64,000 nucleotides of DNA, taken from an uncultured Blautia sp. (GTDB taxonomy: Bacteria; Bacillota; Clostridia; Lachnospirales; Lachnospiraceae). Shown one piece after another: positions 61,801 to 64,000 of the stretch. The number at the start of each line of letters is the position of its first letter. Within the stretch, counting starts at the first letter, position 1. The stretch is taken from NCBI GenBank assembly GCA_937893675.1, contig CALBGI010000024.1:1-64000 (forward strand). Direction: 5' to 3'. Position numbers and translations under genes: made by a program. The notes beneath the pieces are model-generated. The model was not told the origin of the DNA. It saw only the letters and a program-made list of their open reading frames with translations, and searched no databases.

Positions 61801-63354
61801 AGCAACCGCCTGCTGCATATAACCGAAAAAGGACAGACCCGGTATTTTTCCTACAATGAAAACGGCGCAGTAACAGAAGTTTCTTCCCCCCAAGACAGCC
61901 TTCACCTTTTTTACAGCAAAACAACCGGAACTCCCACCGGCTCAGACGGCGGAACCTTCTGTCATATTTTCTGTGAGGGAGCCGGCTATCGAATTGCCAA
62001 AAGATTTCCAGAACATACGACCTATTATCTCAATGACTTTCAGGGAAATGTAATTTTTGAGGAAACAGAAGACAGCTCAAGTGCCTATTATTTTATGGAT
62101 ACGCAGCTTTGGGGCATGGAGCAGAACAAACAGCTTTTTCAGATCATCCGGGACTACCAGGGGTCGGTACGGGCAGTTGTTCAAAACGGTAAAATTTTAA
62201 ATGCCTATACTTATCGGCTTTATGGCGGCGACGCCAGAACCTTCGAATCCACACCCTGTACCCTCCGTTATCTGGCGCGCCCACTTGACAAGGATGTTGG
62301 CCTGTATTTTTTCACGCACAGATGGTACAATGCGGAAATCGGTTGTTTCTATGGCCAGGATCCGCAGGCAGGACCGTTTTCGCCTTATGTTTATGCCGGA
62401 GGAGACTGTATCAACTATATAGATATTACAGGGAATAACCCGGTAGGCTCTGTTCTGTCTATTTTCTGCGGAGTAGCCCTGATGATCGGCGGCGCAATCG
62501 TAATCGCTGCTTCGGGAGGCACTGCCGCACCGGCCGTCAGCGTTTTTTACAGTATTGCAGGAAGTTTCCTCGTCGGTGCCGGCATCAGCGGAACGATTTA
62601 CGGCATCACCTCGGCTATCACCGGAAAATTTGATGTGACCGCCTGCCTGCTTTCCGCAATATCCGGCGGTGTTTTCGGGGCGCTCACAGCAGGAACCGCT
62701 TCCCTGGTTCCTCAAATCTGTACAAGAATTTCCACGAAAATCCTGTCAGACGCTGTTTTGGGCGGTATGCTCGGTATGGCTGAGGGCGTAATAGACAACG
62801 GTATTTCCAATATAACAGAAAAGCGAAGCTTTTTTGACACGCCTTGGGCATCTCTGGGCATCGGTCTTGCTGTCGGCGCTTTGTTCGGAGGTATGAGCGG
62901 CCTTGGGACAGGCTGGCGCAATGCCCAAAAACTCCGTTCTTACCGCGCACTTGATAATCCTGATTACCTCATTGTCGGAAACAGGAACAACGGCTCCTTT
63001 TTAGAACGCCTTCACTCTCGAATGACCCTTGATCTCGCCGGGAATTCAGGGAGAAACACCATTCGCAGAGAGCTGTTTCAGGATGAAAACGGAATCGCAT
63101 TTCTCTTTGTAAGAAACGGAAAAACCATAGAAAATGCAAAACATACCTTTGGAAAAATACCGATTTCTCCCGATGCCGCTGCCCGTATCCAGACCGCCTA
63201 TACAAACGAACAAATACTCGGAAACTACTCTTTACTTACCAACAACTGCACGACCTTCGTCGCCAGAAATATGGTTCTTGCAGATATTTATCCACCTGCA
63301 TGGGCAGTTGTAATTCCACAGTTTCTCACTTACTATGCCAGATATATCACCTAA
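55864..63354 (+). CDS. Giant RHS/YD-repeat protein with C-terminal putative permuted papain-like domain
   Basis: A 2,496-residue protein with no signal peptide. The N terminus (SLFEGQTSFTLPLAELEAG) and the SLLGQGWHMDLPRIE block resemble the SpvB/TcB start. A propeller-like stretch covers about 430-780 and a beta-sandwich-like insert about 1340-1490. YD repeats run from about 1580 to 2160 (for example YDSMGLPRFYQDSAGK). The RHS core ends near residue 2165 with QDPQAGPFSPYVYAGG and a diverged DITG where DPxG is usual. A glycine-rich hydrophobic part (2197-2360) follows. The last 130 residues have His2427 and Cys2462 in NNCTTFV, the order of LRAT/DUF4105-like permuted papain folds. Confidence 0.88.
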   Translation: MDNMLKRTCQKGASSTNNSLNHISLFEGQTSFTLPLAELEAGTKTAVSLSAVYRSTSEDASSVSNICQPDSLLGQGWHMDLPRIELLYPNVCNTYDSAYYLVAEGGVHYLNRLNAQKERIAFFAEEFPFWKFYYYPDNPQSFWEIVKDDGSICQYGGTLDSICLQPEYDNWVGACSTGKGRPMPTAWYLSKSVSYGLGESTYSYVQDTVSICGVASTRNIRLSSIRSPHGAGAQLIYGKREAFEQPASHFSPNGKEAYCFLNNPYYLSEIQILYPDGTLHYRNSFLYCLMNLADEKNPSFTKRYLQKMRRIYGTGVSDPDMEFTYDFDKTSPHRGLLTEVSYPYGEKTAIEYTRTTLPGTQNSFCIKPPAPGYEARIWQGSSYTIAGFEQGTHSDIHIYSWHGTFEAWQDKTLQNLIPGCYEIIVFSEFFLIMAERPGKPGFTLYLYRQNPLRRHEWISSSFEQQDSRKNISLACGDDFVAMQSQSSSTLFIYQYTPLVQEWEKFSLNTALYNNLSLGAGRGCVFVAGYQSSIQTLNFCSFYRNSDRRWCFASQSRQRLLVNWELTSPKTVWSVGACQASAVFIREEDEKYVAATQFLLRWDAAFVFRDIKSIALRQTKNTSNPILYGVMSDTVIGQAQNIFRYTPGSWNEKKLLSPHEGSSYRYAYGSDLALAARYEKGRQEFTALRYDVYNGRWTDEGTPRANPLSNTSEICQPAVSDEFALLGRQVFAKTPSDTWEEIFLLPSQTRPQSALFSKTGSYLIYELENKKECRILFFKNKKPGKEFCFTGQCFLDPEGKDLLLGGNILVTYEGDSLKKVKSIRLYHLQADSYKEHQSVRQVRKTAVHTGSQIQNTYFSYHPEGVSFQNGSPNYSVVDTIPISENKEYGYTRTLFYAGLSPQNPAACYPPDGEFSHSRKIYSLLCGQVFRTECYDSKETLLCRDTNEIQYLKNKSVHFAAEGRQTKEFFRPDLTTGAPASIVQHITHHYETMYGRKRSMTSSNVLSDGSIAQTTQEFLYGHEVYPDMLKENLLSFIVQTTVKDSKNTPLSAHVQTFRRFDGLYRPYQTYLWKQTGDAEFFKESCRSKNWQKNEEILSYTPWDEVVESTGAKGRISATQYDKNQQLPIAHFSSAALSEVVYAGFEDYECLRGVFWENAELTSEEFFSGTQCLRLSPGGSVTFSPDRAEGRYLFSCAAKAENLSSEELSLHLKYADGTEEIFPWENPAPQHWQSIRQILFTEAKVLSCLRVENRGNGCLLLDTCFLTPVDCEAQSFVYERSTRLTTAEHYNTKEGRRFFYDGHSRPVLEISDGETPLKSTHYGYAEDSPECFSAAVKYNGGTFLDFTRSNDSCQYISLEGNWLRDSRGLLGSGSISTEKPETLPYGIHLSIVGETFSIEIGSCHFSKDNSVWRCGASGESRTEAFPFRKEITITVTRSGILFLADGKLLFTCKKEQKTPDRIKLNCPSTVLIRFLSTTQMPCPVFTFQDNTGRPLQEQMMTEDGLLVEEVLYHPGGQAAVQSKKAFFPGEFPGYRHGFITKFDWERSLMEGEVHDKNPQDEGRCFTRGFFSASPLMELSTIQLPGKDLETAPVRFSRFISQNQFISVMEEPDGQRHWTARDWKDHILREGLGPEPFQEQTRYEFNLLGQKTKIFHSGYFEGKTSLITEFLYDHMGNCVFKKNPDGATTAVVYDSMGLPRFYQDSAGKQSGYYIYLKYDSMGRQKETGTADGNFDTEILQAFADTGDFPAENCSPERKLSYNFCHPCGLGNIRQAETLYTDASSNVMETFLYDFRGNLAEKRIEFEGRQASLTFSYDDCRNLLLRQGKSFLGRTLPAVSYVYDTAGRMTGMSSDGRPIGRRSFNAFGATEREVYGNGDFSRILTYTSTQQLKTLEDPYFRQSFTYASSPDGKDYSGKIRSISTTLQGEGLPQNFPRTEAFSCSYDSYGRLVLAGDTQIRYDSNRTLHSVEGQGADLCYQYPQDSNRLLHITEKGQTRYFSYNENGAVTEVSSPQDSLHLFYSKTTGTPTGSDGGTFCHIFCEGAGYRIAKRFPEHTTYYLNDFQGNVIFEETEDSSSAYYFMDTQLWGMEQNKQLFQIIRDYQGSVRAVVQNGKILNAYTYRLYGGDARTFESTPCTLRYLARPLDKDVGLYFFTHRWYNAEIGCFYGQDPQAGPFSPYVYAGGDCINYIDITGNNPVGSVLSIFCGVALMIGGAIVIAASGGTAAPAVSVFYSIAGSFLVGAGISGTIYGITSAITGKFDVTACLLSAISGGVFGALTAGTASLVPQICTRISTKILSDAVLGGMLGMAEGVIDNGISNITEKRSFFDTPWASLGIGLAVGALFGGMSGLGTGWRNAQKLRSYRALDNPDYLIVGNRNNGSFLERLHSRMTLDLAGNSGRNTIRRELFQDENGIAFLFVRNGKTIENAKHTFGKIPISPDAAARIQTAYTNEQILGNYSLLTNNCTTFVARNMVLADIYPPAWAVVIPQFLTYYARYIT

Positions 63355-63424
63355 GCGTAATGTACAGCATGCACTCCGCTGCAAGCTGACATAATATAAA
63401 CCCTATCAAAGGAGGAATTTTTTC

Positions 63425-64000
63425 ATGACAGACAAACAAAATTTTGAAGGCTGGGCCGATCGTCACAAAAGAATGGGGCTGGATGAAGTCAAAGATAATA
63501 TCCCTCATTTTCAGTCAAAGGCTCTGCACAGCGTCGAAGAGCTGGAACAACTTGTGGGACACATCCCTGTTCTGGAAAAGCAGAGAAAAAATATACTTAC
63601 CGGACGTAGAAACTGGTCCCGTCCCCGCATGCGCAAAGCCATTCTCAACCACATTATGGGGCTTTGCACAATGACTCCGGAACAGATTGCACAGATTGAC
63701 AGGGAGCTGGCAGTTTTCCCGGTCGATATTCTCAGTAGTGAAAAAGCTACCGTTACCCCGGAAAAACCGCTCATCATTAATTCCGGCACCTGCGTTGTGA
63801 GTTTCAAGGAGCTCATCCTGGATGGCGGTTATATTGAAATCAGCACCCCCTGTGAATTCACGGTAGATAAGCTTACCCGGACAGAACGGCAGTCCGCTCA
63901 GTTCTATGACATTATCCTGAAAGGCCATGACGGTGAAGACGGGCAACATGGGGAAAATGGCAAAGACGGAATGCCCGGCGCCGATGGAGCTGCCGGAAAA
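63425..64000 (+). CDS. Collagen-like protein with unique N-terminal domain, cut by window end
   Basis: The start is the ATG after AAAGGAGG, 70 bp past the RHS gene with no promoter or terminator seen between. 192 residues are visible. Residues 1-165 form a soluble domain without a signal peptide, rich in helices at first (LHSVEELEQLVGHIPVLEKQ) and in beta strands later (CVVSFKELILDGGYIEIST). From residue 167 perfect Gly-X-Y triplets begin (GHDGEDGQHGENGKDGMPGA), which is collagen-like and runs out of the window. I do not recognise the N-terminal domain. It is likely cotranscribed with the RHS gene and could be a fibre or surface partner; nothing marks it as an immunity protein. Confidence 0.85.
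   Translation, partial: MTDKQNFEGWADRHKRMGLDEVKDNIPHFQSKALHSVEELEQLVGHIPVLEKQRKNILTGRRNWSRPRMRKAILNHIMGLCTMTPEQIAQIDRELAVFPVDILSSEKATVTPEKPLIINSGTCVVSFKELILDGGYIEISTPCEFTVDKLTRTERQSAQFYDIILKGHDGEDGQHGENGKDGMPGADGAAGK

Noticed and set aside
63425..64000. The collagen-like gene as the immunity protein of the RHS effector
   Set aside because: Immunity proteins are usually small and compact; Gly-X-Y repeats and the large N-terminal domain point to a structural or fibre role.
1..64000. CRISPR arrays or rRNA genes
   Set aside because: No regularly spaced direct repeats and no rRNA sequence were seen anywhere in the window.

Overview
The window looks like a chromosomal segment of an anaerobic, low-to-moderate GC Gram-positive bacterium of the Clostridia, most likely a Lachnospiraceae gut commensal. 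The grounds are a V-type ATPase operon, a reverse rubrerythrin beside a classical one under a PerR-like regulator, a Met T-box in front of metG, a Mn2+ (yybP-ykoY) riboswitch, teichoic-acid-type polymer genes, and strong AGGAGG ribosome binding sites throughout. The genus cannot be fixed from the sequence alone.

Layout. 1-830: accessory DNA just past the 3' end of guaA, with two small paralogous excisionase-like HTH proteins and a fragment of a flavin/NAD oxidoreductase at the edge. 834-5430: guaA, a MATE exporter, a small Cys-rich protein divergent from an AraC regulator, and tRNA-Lys(CTT). 5530-5700: three hairpin elements or arms of an unnamed dispersed repeat family (a third full relative lies at 31.6 kb). 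5.7-15.5 kb: a possible small ORF, trmB, and a nine-gene V-ATPase operon ending in a very long hairpin terminator. 15.5-15.9 kb: an AT-rich gap with a dense array of DnaA-box-like 9-mers. 15.9-22.3 kb: trxB, a DUF885 peptidase, a CapA-like protein, and the moaC-mog-tatD operon. 22.3-28.6 kb: a riboswitch-controlled P-type ATPase and a T-box-controlled metG operon that also carries a DUF4430 protein and an ECF S component. 28.6-31.4 kb: PerR-like regulator, two rubrerythrins and a D,D-carboxypeptidase. 31.7-34.0 kb: rpmG-secE-nusG-rplK-rplA.

From 34 to 55.7 kb the window is devoted to surface glycopolymers. One minus-strand operon (42431 down to 34080) joins a membrane acyltransferase, a TagD-like cytidylyltransferase fused to a degenerate Gfo/Idh domain, a LicD-family transferase with a TPR-like tail, a second LicD homologue that has lost the acidic motif, a full-length ThDP enzyme and an SDR. 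I infer a dedicated route to a CDP-activated small alcohol that LicD attaches to a polymer. The next minus-strand operon (48556 down to 42604) has tagD, a GT2, two TagF-like polymerases and a TagF-GT4 fusion, divergent from a TagGH-type ABC exporter. A WbaP/TuaA-type initiating sugar transferase and a YfhO-type membrane protein follow, separated by a stand-alone Rpn-like nuclease.

The right end (55.8-64 kb) holds a 2,496-residue RHS/YD-repeat protein without a signal peptide. It ends in a glycine-rich hydrophobic segment and a putative permuted papain-like domain. It is followed in the same apparent operon by a collagen-like (Gly-X-Y) protein cut by the window edge. The most novel-looking items are the CDP-alcohol/LicD operon, the RHS plus collagen-like pair, the DnaA-box array away from dnaA, and the hairpin repeat family with a constant loop and covarying stems.
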